From positions 62,001 through 126,000 of the forward strand of contig JAIXWK010000003.1 of assembly GCA_027491295.1 (NCBI GenBank): a DNA stretch of 64,000 nt, in the 5' to 3' direction. The position numbers were made by a program, and so were the translations under genes. The notes beneath the pieces are model-generated. The model was not told the DNA's origin and ran no database searches. It worked only from the letters and a program-made list of their open reading frames with translations. Positions 1-8,948 of this stretch are shown here, piece by piece; position 1 is the stretch's first letter; every line of letters starts with the position of its first letter. This DNA comes from Microbacteriaceae bacterium. Its GTDB lineage: Bacteria; Actinomycetota; Actinomycetes; Actinomycetales; Microbacteriaceae.

Positions 1-210
1 CTGACCCTTTAGTGCGTTACCCAGAACTGTCTCAGCAGCCTGGTTAGCGTAAGCATCGGCGGTGTCAAAGGTTGTTACGCCGCCTTCGAGGGCAGCCCTA
101 ACGGTGCTAAGTGCCTGCTCATCCGCCACTTGAGATGCGTGAGTCAGCCAGTTTCCGTAGATGATCTCGGAGACTTTGAGCCCGGAGTTTCCTAAGTAGC
201 GGTGTTGCAT
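1..210 (-). CDS. Aldo/keto reductase, N-terminal part (partial)
   Basis: The gene starts at ATG 210 and runs off the left edge; 70 residues are visible. The opening [18 protein letters not shown] is typical of the aldo/keto reductase family related to voltage-gated K+ channel beta subunits and YghZ. D49 and Y54, in [13 protein letters not shown], match the conserved Asp and the catalytic Tyr of the NADPH-dependent barrel. The catalytic Lys and His would lie outside the window. A Shine-Dalgarno (AAGGGAG) lies just upstream. The substrate cannot be told. It follows the DUF3043 gene on the same strand, with 21 bases between them. Confidence 0.85.
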   Translation of the reverse strand, partial: MQHRYLGNSGLKVSEIIYGNWLTHASQVADEQALSTVRAALEGGVTTFDTADAYANQAAETVLGNALKGQ

Positions 211-231
211 TTTGAGCTCCCTTTGGGTTGA

Positions 232-777
232 TTACTTCTCTATTTTTGTGAAGCGGGAAACCTGTGGCTTTGGGATTCGAAGTGAGCGCATCTGAATCGA
301 ACGCATAGCTCCGTACCAGCCCAAGCCACCTTCAATGCGGTCAGCACCGAACTTTTGGGCGACACGCTTTTTGACCATGCGAGACACAAACCATGCATCG
401 AGAGCGACAATTCCGAACAATCCCCACATCGCAAACAGAGTGATCAGCTGGACCATATAGGAGTCAATAAAAGTTGCTAGCACCACAACGAATAGTCCCG
501 GCAGCACCATTTCACCAGCGGTAAAGCGAGCATCTACCAGGTCGCGCGCATACTTACGCTGCGGTCCGCGGTCACGCAGGGTTAGATAGCGCTCGTCGCC
601 TGCCATCATGCCCTCGCGAGCCTTTGTGCGCTCCTCGCGGACCTTCTGGCGCTCTGCCTGCTTGGCTTCCTTACTGCGGTCTCCAACTAGCGGCCGGATT
701 CTTGCCTGCTCCTGCTCTTTGCGGGACGGGGTTGGCTGGCCCTTTTTTGCTCCTGGAGTGCGGTTTTCGCTCATCAT
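232..777 (-). CDS. DUF3043 family membrane protein
   Basis: A 181-residue protein with a long charged N-terminal region rich in Lys, Arg and Glu (about residues 1-85), two close hydrophobic segments (about 88-130), then a basic C-terminal tail. This layout and the segment RYLTLRDRGPQRKYARDLVD match the actinobacterial DUF3043 family, whose function I do not know. Two adjacent ATGs (777 and 774) follow a GAAAGGCG Shine-Dalgarno. It is divergent from the M20 peptidase, with only 32 bases between them. Confidence 0.8.
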   Translation of the reverse strand: MMSENRTPGAKKGQPTPSRKEQEQARIRPLVGDRSKEAKQAERQKVREERTKAREGMMAGDERYLTLRDRGPQRKYARDLVDARFTAGEMVLPGLFVVVLATFIDSYMVQLITLFAMWGLFGIVALDAWFVSRMVKKRVAQKFGADRIEGGLGWYGAMRSIQMRSLRIPKPQVSRFTKIEK

Positions 778-797
778 CGCCTTTCGAGATATGCCAC

Positions 798-803
798 TAG
801 ATT
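798..803 (+). promoter_or_regulatory. -10 hexamer of a leaderless promoter (M20 peptidase)
   Basis: TAGATT is followed by exactly six bases and then the ATG at 810. A start site about seven bases after the hexamer would fall on the A of the ATG, so the mRNA would have no leader. No Shine-Dalgarno is present. The -35 region is not recognisable. Confidence 0.55.
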
Positions 804-809
804 AGCGTC

Positions 810-2213
810 ATGACATTTGCATCTAGACCACTTGACCCAGCACTTGTTGAACCGGTTGCGGGCTTCATTGGTGATTCCTTCCCTCAGGCGATTGGTCAAT
901 TGGGTGAAATGGTGAAGATTCCAGGTATTGCGTGGGAGGCATTTGATGCCAACAACCTTGAAAGATCAGCCGAGCTGGTTGCCAAGTACTTCTCAGACCT
1001 TGGCTTTTTTGACTGGGTGGAGATTCGTCGGGCACCAAAGCCAAGTGGCGAGATGGGGTCACCGGCGATTGTGGCTAGACGCGCTGGGAAGCCAGAGCGT
1101 CCACACGTTTTGCTTTACGCACACCATGATGTCCAGCCACCGGGGGATAGCGCACTTTGGGAGACCGACCCTTTCACCGCAACCCTCAAAGGCGATCGAC
1201 TATTTGGTCGCGGTGTTTCAGACGATAAAAGCGGAATTATCACCCACCTCTACGCGATTCGCACCCTGCAGCAACTCGCTGACGAGATAGAACTGGGTAT
1301 TTCGATCTTTATCGAAGGTGAAGAGGAAGCAGGCTCGGAGTCCTTTGACAACTTCCTAGCGGAAAATCGGGAAGATCTGGCTGCAGATCTAATCATCGTC
1401 GCTGACAGCGCCAACTGGTCAACCGAAATCCCAGCGCTCACCACCAGCCTCAGGGGAATGGTGTCACAGGTCTTGACGGTAAAAACCCTGGACCACGCCG
1501 TTCACTCCGGCATGTTCGGCGGACCCCTGCCAGATGCCATGACCGCCATGATCAAGTTGCTAGCCACGCTCACCACCGAGGCCGGCGATGTTGCCGTCAA
1601 GGGACTGAATTCAATCAAGTGTGATGATTTGCCACTCGAGGAAGCAGAGTTCGCCGCTCTGGCTGGCCTTTTGGAGGGCGTCAAGCCCATGGGAACCAAG
1701 TCTTTGGTTCAGCAGACCTGGGGCGAGCCAGCAATCACGGTAATCGGTATCGATGCACCAACTGTTGCACTCTCCTCAAATACCGCGCAGCCCTCAATCA
1801 GCGCCAAGATCTCAATGCGAATCGCACCGGACCAAGACCCACTAGAAGCGCTGAAGCTTTTACAGCAGCACCTGTTAGATCACGCACCGTTCGGAGCTCA
1901 CGTTGAACTGGGCGCGATTGAAAAAGGCCCTGGCTACTTAGCTAAGGAGGGCTGGGGATCGACCCTGGCGCACGAAGTCTTTAGTGCAGCATGGCCTCAG
2001 AAGTCCGTGAACATTGGAATTGGCGGCTCGATACCGTTTATTTCGACCTTCGCAACGATGTTCCCAAATGCGGAAATCATGGTCACTGGAGTGGAAGAGC
2101 CAGATTCCAGAGCGCACTCGCCAAATGAATCGCAACACCTGCCAACTCTCAAACGAGCCATGACCGCGGAAGCATTGCTTTTGCTGCATGGGAATCAACT
2201 GACCCGGGATTAG
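810..2213 (+). CDS. M20 family metallo-dipeptidase
   Basis: A 467-residue zinc peptidase of the M20/ArgE/DapE/carnosinase type. The two-metal site is readable: H105 and D107 in LLYAHHDVQPPG, the bridging Asp D138 in GRGVSDDKSG, and E172/E173 in FIEGEEEAGS, where the first Glu is the likely general base. A lid/dimerisation domain occupies the middle, and the C-terminal PDSRAHSPNE motif supplies the last metal-ligand region. Members usually cleave dipeptides in the cytosol or deacylate small amides; the substrate is not predictable here. The ATG start fits a leaderless promoter. The gene is divergent from DUF3043 and is followed by the A-type Fe-S carrier. Confidence 0.9.
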   Translation: MTFASRPLDPALVEPVAGFIGDSFPQAIGQLGEMVKIPGIAWEAFDANNLERSAELVAKYFSDLGFFDWVEIRRAPKPSGEMGSPAIVARRAGKPERPHVLLYAHHDVQPPGDSALWETDPFTATLKGDRLFGRGVSDDKSGIITHLYAIRTLQQLADEIELGISIFIEGEEEAGSESFDNFLAENREDLAADLIIVADSANWSTEIPALTTSLRGMVSQVLTVKTLDHAVHSGMFGGPLPDAMTAMIKLLATLTTEAGDVAVKGLNSIKCDDLPLEEAEFAALAGLLEGVKPMGTKSLVQQTWGEPAITVIGIDAPTVALSSNTAQPSISAKISMRIAPDQDPLEALKLLQQHLLDHAPFGAHVELGAIEKGPGYLAKEGWGSTLAHEVFSAAWPQKSVNIGIGGSIPFISTFATMFPNAEIMVTGVEEPDSRAHSPNESQHLPTLKRAMTAEALLLLHGNQLTRD

Positions 2214-2240
2214 TTAAACTAGATACAAATTGGAGGCAAA

Positions 2241-2582
2241 ATGACCGAAGTACTAGCTCACGGAGTGAAGCTGACCGACACCGCGGTGTCAAAGGTTAAA
2301 GCGCTACTTGCTGCAGAGGGTCGCGACGACCTACGTCTGAGGGTTGCTGTTGAGCCCGGTGGCTGCTCTGGTTTGATCTATCAACTTTTCTTTGACGAAC
2401 AGCTCGAGGAAGTCGACGCGGTTGTTGAATACAACGGCGTTGAGGTAGTGGTTGACCAGATGAGCGTGCCATATCTAGATGGCGCTTCGATTGATTTTGA
2501 AGACACAATCCAAAAGCAAGGTTTCACTATCGACAACCCGAACGCTGCCGGCAGCTGCGCTTGTGGAGATTCATTTAGCTAA
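2241..2582 (+). CDS. erpA: A-type iron-sulfur carrier (HesB/IscA/ErpA family)
   Basis: A 113-residue protein with the three A-type carrier cysteines: C42 in EPGGCSGL, and C106 and C108 in GSCACGDSFS. It should receive assembled Fe-S clusters and pass them to apoproteins, which fits its place ahead of the oxidase genes and near the Rieske gene. A good Shine-Dalgarno (TTGGAGG) precedes ATG 2241. In actinobacteria this gene commonly lies just upstream of ctaC, as here. The ErpA name is by family resemblance; SufA or IscA would be equally fair. Confidence 0.88.
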   Translation: MTEVLAHGVKLTDTAVSKVKALLAAEGRDDLRLRVAVEPGGCSGLIYQLFFDEQLEEVDAVVEYNGVEVVVDQMSVPYLDGASIDFEDTIQKQGFTIDNPNAAGSCACGDSFS

Positions 2583-2642
2583 AAGGGCGCAAACACGGCA
2601 AATTCCGGCCCCCGGCGGGCTAGAATTAGAGGAAATACTGCA

Positions 2643-3515
2643 GTGTTTAAGGATGCCTCATTGAGTAAGAATCGTCGTGGAATAGCCCTGGTGGCCACGT
2701 CTATAGCAAGCGTTTTGTTCCTAGCCGGCTGCAGCCCTCAACTTGAGCGTGGTTTCCTACCGGACGCCTCTGGCGTTACCAACCACACCGATCGAATTAT
2801 TGGCCTTTGGACCACCTCTTGGATCGTGCTACTAGCTGTTGGATTCGTATCTTGGGCATTGATGGCATGGGCATTGGTTGTCTACCGCAGACGCAAGGGC
2901 GAGACCGGGATGCCAGCGCAGCTTCGATACAACATGCCAATCGAGACCCTGTTTACCGTTGTGCCACTGATTTTGGTTTTGGGCTTCTTCGCTTTTACCG
3001 CTCGCGACATGCAGGCCATTGAGGCCAAGAATGAGAACCCGGATATTTCCATTTCGGTCATCGCTAAGCAGTGGAGCTGGGACTTCAACTACGTAAACGA
3101 GCAGGTCTACTTCTCGGGCATCCAGGCTCAGTTCACCGGCGAAGAAGAGAACATCTCTGAGACGCTTCCAACCCTTTACCTCCCGGTCAACAAGACCGTA
3201 AAGATCGACCTGAGTTCGCGCGACGTGATCCACTCCTTCTGGGTAATTGACTTCTTGTATAAGAAAGACATGTTCCCCGGTCTTACCAACCACATGTATT
3301 TCACTCCTACCAAGGAGGGCACCTACGCGGGCAAATGTGCGGAGCTGTGTGGCGAATACCACTCAATGATGTTGTTCCAAGTAAAGGTCGTCTCTGAACA
3401 AGAGTATGCCGCTTACATTGCTGAACTAGCGGCCAAGGGTAACGTCGGTCAGCTCTCAAATGATTACGACAGGAACCAAAACCTACCTGGCAATAACCCA
3501 GAGGTAAGGGGATAG
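2643..3515 (+). CDS. ctaC: Cytochrome c oxidase subunit II
   Basis: A 290-residue CuA-bearing subunit of the aa3 oxidase. The N-terminus has a signal sequence ending in the lipobox LAGC (C30), so the mature protein is probably a lipoprotein. Two membrane helices follow (about 53-80 and 102-119), then an extracellular cupredoxin domain. The CuA ligands are visible: H197 in VIHSFW, then C232, E234, C236, H240 and M243 in [12 protein letters not shown]. The start is either GTG 2643 (GAGGA upstream) or TTG 2661 (AAGGA upstream); both keep the signal peptide. A candidate -10 TAGAAT lies near 2620. It is five bases from ctaD. Confidence 0.95.
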   Translation: MFKDASLSKNRRGIALVATSIASVLFLAGCSPQLERGFLPDASGVTNHTDRIIGLWTTSWIVLLAVGFVSWALMAWALVVYRRRKGETGMPAQLRYNMPIETLFTVVPLILVLGFFAFTARDMQAIEAKNENPDISISVIAKQWSWDFNYVNEQVYFSGIQAQFTGEEENISETLPTLYLPVNKTVKIDLSSRDVIHSFWVIDFLYKKDMFPGLTNHMYFTPTKEGTYAGKCAELCGEYHSMMLFQVKVVSEQEYAAYIAELAAKGNVGQLSNDYDRNQNLPGNNPEVRG

Positions 3516-3520
3516 GGCAA

Positions 3521-5212
3521 ATGGCAACCACACTCACTCCAACGCTGACGAATCCAGTTTCGTTCACTCCTAAGCGTTCCAAGGGTCAGATCTTGGTCGA
3601 CTGGCTAACCACCACCGACCACAAGAAAATCGGTTACCTGTACCTGATCACCTCTTTCCTTTACTTCATGATCGCTGGCGTCATGGCGCTGATCATTCGC
3701 GCCCAGCTCACCTTGCCTGGCCTTGACATCGTCGCTTCCAAAGAGCAGTACAACCAGCTATTCACCATGCACGGCACCATCATGCTTTTGATGTTCGCAA
3801 CCCCACTTTTTGCCGGTTTTGCAAACGTTTTGATGCCGGTCCAGATTGGTGCACCAGATGTTGCCTTCCCTCGACTAAACGCGATCGCCTACTGGTTCTA
3901 CAACTTCGGTAGCTTGATCGCCGTTTCCGGCTTCTTCACCCCGCAGGGTGCGGCGTCGTTTGGTTGGTTTGCCTACGCACCGCTTTCAAACACCACTTTC
4001 TCCCCGGGAATCGGTGGAGATCTATGGGTATTTGGCCTAGCTCTCTCTGGATTCGGAACAATTCTTGGTGGTGTGAACTTCATCACCACAATCATCACCA
4101 TGCGTGCTCCTGGCATGACGATGTGGCGTATGCCGATCTTTACCTGGAACACCTTGGTGACTTCGATTCTGGTAATCATGTGTTTCCCACCGCTAGCTGC
4201 AGCGCTATTCGCTCTTGGTGCAGACCGTAAGTTTGGTGCGCACATCTTTGACCCCGAGAACGGTGGAGCCATGCTGTGGCAGCACCTGTTCTGGTTCTTT
4301 GGTCACCCAGAGGTTTACATCTTGGCCTTGCCGTTCTTTGGAATTGTTTCCGAGATTTTCCCGGTCTTCAGCCGAAAACCAATCTTTGGTTACAGGACCT
4401 TGGTCTACGCAACGATCTCGATTGCGGCTCTTTCGATGACGGTGTGGGCTCACCACATGTACGTAACCGGTCAGGTGCTACTGCCATTCTTCGCATTCAC
4501 AACCATGCTGATTGCGGTCCCCACGGGTGTGAAGATCTTCAACTGGATTGGAACCATGTGGAAGGGGTCAATTACCTTCGAGACTCCGATGCTTTGGAGC
4601 TTGGGATTCTTGGTTAGCTTCGTGTTCGGTGGTCTAACCGGTGTGATTTTGGCATCGCCTGCTCTGGACTTCCACCTGTCAGACAGCTACTTCGTGGTGG
4701 CACACTTCCACTACGTGGTCTTTGGAACTGTGGTGTTTGCGATGTTCGCTGGCTTCTACTTCTGGTGGCCAAAATTCACCGGCAAGATGCTGAACGAGCG
4801 CCTGGGAAAGATTCACTTCTGGTTGCTGTTTATCGGCTTCCACGTCACGTTCTTGATCCAGCACTGGTTGGGTGTAATTGGCATGCCTCGTCGTTACGCT
4901 ACCTACCTGCCAGAAGATGGCTTCACCGAGATGAATATGATTTCAACCCTCGGTGCTTCGATCCTCGCGCTGTCGATGATCCCATTCCTCTGGAATGTTT
5001 GGATTACCGCTCGCAAGGGCGTTAGGACAGAGCTGAAGGACCCTTGGGGTTACGGAAGATCTTTGGAGTGGGCAACTGATTCACCATTCCCTCGTCACAA
5101 CTTCCACTCGATTCCAAGGATTCGTTCGGAGTCGCCTGCATTCGATTTGAACCACCCGGAGTATGCGTCTCCTGAAGCCAAGGAATCATATGCCAAGGAG
5201 GGCCGCATCTAA
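3521..5212 (+). CDS. ctaD: Cytochrome c oxidase subunit I
   Basis: The 563-residue catalytic subunit of the aa3 oxidase, with about 12 membrane helices. Cofactor ligands are all present: H84 and H397 for heme a, H395 for heme a3 (both in VVAHFHYVV), and H262, H311 and H312 for CuB. Y266 is in place for the His-Tyr crosslink and E264 (GHPEVY) for proton transfer. D113 in [11 protein letters not shown] matches the D-channel entrance residue of family A oxidases. It reduces oxygen to water using electrons from the bcc complex. Its stop codon overlaps the start of ctaF (TAATG). Confidence 0.97.
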   Translation: MATTLTPTLTNPVSFTPKRSKGQILVDWLTTTDHKKIGYLYLITSFLYFMIAGVMALIIRAQLTLPGLDIVASKEQYNQLFTMHGTIMLLMFATPLFAGFANVLMPVQIGAPDVAFPRLNAIAYWFYNFGSLIAVSGFFTPQGAASFGWFAYAPLSNTTFSPGIGGDLWVFGLALSGFGTILGGVNFITTIITMRAPGMTMWRMPIFTWNTLVTSILVIMCFPPLAAALFALGADRKFGAHIFDPENGGAMLWQHLFWFFGHPEVYILALPFFGIVSEIFPVFSRKPIFGYRTLVYATISIAALSMTVWAHHMYVTGQVLLPFFAFTTMLIAVPTGVKIFNWIGTMWKGSITFETPMLWSLGFLVSFVFGGLTGVILASPALDFHLSDSYFVVAHFHYVVFGTVVFAMFAGFYFWWPKFTGKMLNERLGKIHFWLLFIGFHVTFLIQHWLGVIGMPRRYATYLPEDGFTEMNMISTLGASILALSMIPFLWNVWITARKGVRTELKDPWGYGRSLEWATDSPFPRHNFHSIPRIRSESPAFDLNHPEYASPEAKESYAKEGRI

Positions 5213-5625
5213 TGCGTTCCAATGTTGTCATTCTGCTAGTGATGGGCGCGTACTTTACGATCGCCGACATAGCCTACGGCATCTGGAGCCACCTGGCATT
5301 TGGCCAGGTGGAGCCAATTGGCACCGCTGCAATTGCTCTTTTGGTAATTCTCTCCGTGTTCATCGCCTACTACCTATGGTCCGGCATGAGACGCTCGGGA
5401 ACCTTGCCCGAGGACAACCTATTGGGCAACATTGAAGACGAGACCGGCGAGGTTGGTTTCTACTCACCGTGGAGCTGGTGGCCACTAATGCTAGGCGTTT
5501 CATGCGCTATGGCATTTGCATCTTTGGCCGTTGGTTGGTGGCTGTTCTTCATCGCCTTCCCATTCGCAATCGTTGCGCTGGTTGGCTTTGTTTACGAATA
5601 CAGCCGCGGCGCACACGCTCACTAA
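5212..5625 (+). CDS. ctaF: Cytochrome c oxidase subunit IV, actinobacterial type
   Basis: A 137-residue membrane protein with four hydrophobic segments: two in the first 60 residues, and two in the stretch rich in W, F and A after ETGEVGFYSPWSWWP. That motif is typical of actinobacterial CtaF, a small structural subunit of the aa3 oxidase in the bcc-aa3 supercomplex. It is translationally coupled to ctaD through a one-base overlap and ends the rightward ctaC-ctaD-ctaF operon. No terminator is evident before the tmRNA gene, so read-through into it is possible. Confidence 0.92.
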   Translation: MRSNVVILLVMGAYFTIADIAYGIWSHLAFGQVEPIGTAAIALLVILSVFIAYYLWSGMRRSGTLPEDNLLGNIEDETGEVGFYSPWSWWPLMLGVSCAMAFASLAVGWWLFFIAFPFAIVALVGFVYEYSRGAHAH

Positions 5626-5768
5626 GTCATTCATAACCTCTGGTCCGGTTCTAGTCGTCATCGACTCCCCAAAAGTACTGCACCCGTTCTAACTCAGCGC
5701 ATTGTCAGCGGGTGCTGTTAGTATTGTGGCCTTGGCAGGTCCAAGACGTTACTACAAAAACTAAACAT

Positions 5769-6137
5769 GGGGATGATCGGTTTCGACACTGCAGTGTTTG
5801 CGTGAATGAAGCGGGTCGAGGATGCACAGTTATCTCGTAAACGATCTGTGTAAAACAATAGGTGCCAATACAAAGCGCGCCGACTTCGCCCTAGCCGCAT
5901 AAGCTAGCCCCGAAGTCCGTCTGACTAGGTTTGATTTCGTCCTAGACCCAGACGTCATTTAGAAATCTTGCTGGTTGAGCGCGTCACAGGATCAACCGGG
6001 ACTTTTACTGTGACTGGGCCTGTCTGCGTAGTTGCTTCAGACAAATTCAGGGGCCGAGTAGAACGACTTATGAAGCTACACCCGTAGAAGAGTCACAATC
6101 TTTGCAATGGACGGGGGTTCAATTCCCCCCATCTCCA
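5769..6137 (+). ncRNA. ssrA: tmRNA (transfer-messenger RNA)
   Basis: The 5' end GGGGATGATCGGTTTCGAC is a standard tmRNA start. Its first seven bases pair with CATCTCC at 6130-6136 (one G-U) to form the acceptor stem, and a T arm with GGTTCAATTCC precedes that. CCA is not encoded. The tag reading frame is GCC at 5864 to TAA at 5900-5902 and encodes ANTKRADFALAA, an actinobacterial-type degradation tag ending in ALAA. With SmpB this RNA rescues stalled ribosomes. The gene sits between the convergent ctaF and qcrB. An extended -10 (TGTTAGTAT, near 5716-5724) could be its promoter, but no good -35 matches it. Confidence 0.97.
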
Positions 6138-6145
6138 CGTTAGAA

Positions 6146-6175
6146 AGCCCTGAGGCTCACCCCTCAGGGCTTTTG
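6146..6175 (+). terminator. Rho-independent terminator of tmRNA
   Basis: A perfect 10-bp stem (AGCCCTGAGG at 6146-6155 paired with 6162-6171) with a six-base loop is followed by TTTT. It begins eight bases after the mature tmRNA 3' end, so it most likely terminates ssrA. Confidence 0.9.
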
Positions 6176-6211
6176 CCTTTAGGGCTGTCTTGCTTACTAA
6201 CTTGAGCAATG

Positions 6212-6243
6212 AAAAACCCCCGATCAATTGACCGGGGGTTTTT
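6212..6243. terminator. Bidirectional terminator between tmRNA and qcrB
   Basis: A strong inverted repeat (AAAAACCCCCG paired with CGGGGGTTTTT) has an A-tract on one side and a T-tract on the other, so it can act in both directions. It lies ten bases beyond the qcrB stop codon and should end the leftward ctaE-qcrCAB transcript. It would also back up the ssrA terminator. Confidence 0.9.
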
Positions 6244-6253
6244 CTAGCAGCAA

Positions 6254-7909
6254 TTACTTCTTGCCGACCAGTTCTCGTGGCTTACGCTTTGGCTTCTCCA
6301 CGCTTGGGGCAGGGGAGTGGTCAGCGTGTGCAAGTTCGTACTCGGCCTTTGATACCGGAGCAATTCGGTCTTCGAAGTAGAAGCTCGACAGTGCTGCGCG
6401 GATCTTGCTACCAAGGGTGATCTTGCCCTGAGCATTTGGACGAGCAAGAGTTGGCTGGTAGTCCTTGAAGTCAACTAGCTTCCATAGCTCATACTTGTCT
6501 ACCTGCTCGTGAACCTCGATGTATTCGCCGTGTGGCAAGCGCACTACGCGACCGGTCTCGCGACCGTGAAGCGCGATTTCGCGGTCCTTACGCTGCAGTG
6601 CAAGGCAGGCACGCTTGGTAACCCAGTAGGCAATTACCGGTCCGATGATGAGCAGAATCTGCATGCTGGTTAGCACCTGGTTCAGGTTCATCTGGAAATT
6701 GGTAGCGATTAGGTCGGTAGATGCACCAGCCCATAGAACCGCGTAGAACATAACTCCAGCAGCACCGATAGCGGTTCTGGTTGGGGCGTTACGTGGGCGG
6801 TCTAGTACGTGGTGCTCGCGGTCGTCGCCGGTAACCCACTTCTCAATGAATGGGTAAGCGGCAACCACTGCAAGGAATGCCAGTGAGATAACCAGCGGCA
6901 GTAGCACACCGAATGGAAGAACGACGCCCAACAGCTCGACATCCATTCTCGATGGGGCTAGGCGCAATGCACCATCCAACCAACCGATGTACCAGTCAGG
7001 CTGGGTACCGGCGGAAACTGGTGAAGGGTCGTAAGGACCGTAGTTCCAGATCGGGTTGATGGTAAAGGTTGCGGCAATCGCCATCAGAACACCGAAGACT
7101 AGGAAGAAGAATCCACCGGCCTTAGCAACGTATACCGGCATCAGTGGGAAGCCAACGACGTTCTCGTCGGTCTTTCCAGGTCCCGAGTAGTGGGTGTGCT
7201 TGTGGATGATAACCATCATCAAGTGAACTGCCAGCAGCACAATGATTAGCGCTGGGATGATCATGATGTGAAGGCTGTATAGGCGCGCAACAATCTCATC
7301 ACCAGGGAACTCGCCACCGAAGAGGCCAGAAGAGATTGATGGTCCGATGAACGGGATTGCCTTGAGCATTCCATCGATGATTCGAAGACCGTTACCAGAT
7401 AGCAGGTCATCCGGTAGGGAGTAACCGGTGAATCCGCCACCCATAGCTGCAAGGAATAGGAAGAATCCAACTAGCCAGTTGAGCTCACGTGGCTTGCGGA
7501 ATGCTCCGGTGAAGAACACGCGAAGCATGTGAAGACCCGCAGCTGCTACAAACAAAAGCGCGGCCCAGTGGTGAACCTGACGCATGAGCAGACCACCGCG
7601 GATGTCAAAGCTGATGTCCAAGCTCGATGCGTATGCAATCGACATCTCAGCACCCTTGAGCGGTGCGTAGCTGCCCTCGTAGTGGACCGAAGCCATTGAT
7701 GGCTGGTAGAAGAAGGTTAGGAAGGTGCCGGAAATCAATAGCACCACGAATGAGTACATCGCCACCTCACCGAGCATGAAGCTCCAATGATCTGGGAACA
7801 CCTTGCGGCCGAAGTTCTTTAGAACTCCGCCGAGGCTTAGACGCTCATCAAGGTAGTTTGCGGCTCCACCGATGAAGGTGGTTGGCTTCTGTTCAGTGTT
7901 AGTGCTCAT
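6254..7909 (-). CDS. qcrB: Cytochrome bc1 (bcc) complex cytochrome b
   Basis: A 551-residue di-heme membrane subunit of the menaquinol:cytochrome c oxidoreductase. Heme ligand candidates are H113 or H114 with H214, and H127 with H229, on two helices 100 residues apart as in the b family. The Qo-site motif appears as PDWY, the actinobacterial form of PEWY. The hydrophilic C-terminal extension of about 130 residues is usual in actinobacteria. Its ATG overlaps the qcrA stop (TAATG). It is the last gene of ctaE-qcrC-qcrA-qcrB. Confidence 0.96.
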   Translation of the reverse strand: MSTNTEQKPTTFIGGAANYLDERLSLGGVLKNFGRKVFPDHWSFMLGEVAMYSFVVLLISGTFLTFFYQPSMASVHYEGSYAPLKGAEMSIAYASSLDISFDIRGGLLMRQVHHWAALLFVAAAGLHMLRVFFTGAFRKPRELNWLVGFFLFLAAMGGGFTGYSLPDDLLSGNGLRIIDGMLKAIPFIGPSISSGLFGGEFPGDEIVARLYSLHIMIIPALIIVLLAVHLMMVIIHKHTHYSGPGKTDENVVGFPLMPVYVAKAGGFFFLVFGVLMAIAATFTINPIWNYGPYDPSPVSAGTQPDWYIGWLDGALRLAPSRMDVELLGVVLPFGVLLPLVISLAFLAVVAAYPFIEKWVTGDDREHHVLDRPRNAPTRTAIGAAGVMFYAVLWAGASTDLIATNFQMNLNQVLTSMQILLIIGPVIAYWVTKRACLALQRKDREIALHGRETGRVVRLPHGEYIEVHEQVDKYELWKLVDFKDYQPTLARPNAQGKITLGSKIRAALSSFYFEDRIAPVSKAEYELAHADHSPAPSVEKPKRKPRELVGKK

Positions 7910-8937
7910 TATGACTGCCTTATGTCCCAGAATGATGGCCCTACGGGCTCGGTGAAGTCGCCTTGTGCAACTAGGTATCCCTCAGCGTCAACTTCAATTG
8001 CCAACTGGGGGAGAGGCCTTGACGCCGGTCCAAAAATGACTTTGCAGTGATCTGCTAGGTCAAATGTGGACTGGTGGCAAGGGCAGAGCAGGTGGTGGGT
8101 CTGCTGCTCGTATAGAGCAACCGGGCAACCCACGTGGGTACAAATCTTGGAGTAGGCGACGATGCCGTCGTAGCTCCAGGAAGCCTTGGCAGGATCTTCT
8201 TTCAGGTCAGAAGGCTCTACTCGGACCAACAAAACCGCTGCTTTAGCCTTTTGGTTTAGCTTCTCAGCGTGATCTTCGATGTCCTTGAGGTTCTCAGGCA
8301 CAACGTGGAAGACAGATCCAATTGTTACTTCGGATGCCTTGATTGCAGTACCACCCTCGTGAGAGTCACGAACTAGTCGGACACCTTTCTTCCAAATGGT
8401 GTGCTTCAAGGTGTTGCCAACCTGCGGCCCGAGGTCTCCAAAGATTACTAGCGCTGGAATCGGGAAGAACGCGAGTGCTCCGTAGAGCGAGCGTCTAATT
8501 AGCTTGCGTCGAGTGAAGCCCGACTCAGCGTCTGCGGTCTTGATGATTTCTATTGCCTTGGCACGAGACTCGTCATTGCTGCGTGCCTGGTGGCGTGCCT
8601 CGGAAACCTCGTGGTCTGGCATCAGGGTTTTGGCCCAGTGCACCGCACCAAAACCGATACCCAAAAGGCTTAGGCCCATGCCGATACCCATCCAAAGGGT
8701 GTTGTTTCTGGTGTCGGCCAAATCGGCGATTGGGAATGCTACGAATCCCCAGATTGCGATGATTGCTCCAATAATTGAGATTCCAAACATCACAGCTATC
8801 TGCTGCTCAGCTCCCTTGGCAGCCTTCTCACTCTTGTCTGTCAGGCGGACGCGGTGAGGCTCGATTCCTGGGTCAGCGATTGGCTTTTGGATGTTGGTGG
8901 CAAGACCCGCTCGGTAGACCTTCTCGACTTCACTCAT
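7909..8937 (-). CDS. qcrA: Rieske iron-sulfur subunit of the bcc complex
   Basis: A 342-residue protein with the actinobacterial layout of three N-terminal membrane helices (about 48-70, 82-104 and 150-168) and a C-terminal Rieske domain. The 2Fe-2S ligands are C266 and H268 in CTHVGC and C285 and H288 in CPCHQS; C271 and C287 form the usual disulfide pair. RRKLIRRS before the third helix resembles a Tat signal, as known for this family, and tatA/tatC lie in the same window. The subunit carries electrons from menaquinol to the cytochrome cc subunit. It is 11 bases from qcrC. Confidence 0.96.
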   Translation of the reverse strand: MSEVEKVYRAGLATNIQKPIADPGIEPHRVRLTDKSEKAAKGAEQQIAVMFGISIIGAIIAIWGFVAFPIADLADTRNNTLWMGIGMGLSLLGIGFGAVHWAKTLMPDHEVSEARHQARSNDESRAKAIEIIKTADAESGFTRRKLIRRSLYGALAFFPIPALVIFGDLGPQVGNTLKHTIWKKGVRLVRDSHEGGTAIKASEVTIGSVFHVVPENLKDIEDHAEKLNQKAKAAVLLVRVEPSDLKEDPAKASWSYDGIVAYSKICTHVGCPVALYEQQTHHLLCPCHQSTFDLADHCKVIFGPASRPLPQLAIEVDAEGYLVAQGDFTEPVGPSFWDIRQS

Positions 8938-8948
8938 TCGAATTCTCC

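Noticed and set aside
2832-3362. 176-codon open frame antisense to ctaC
   Set aside because: It has no recognisable family and fully overlaps a confident oxidase gene; a frame shadow.
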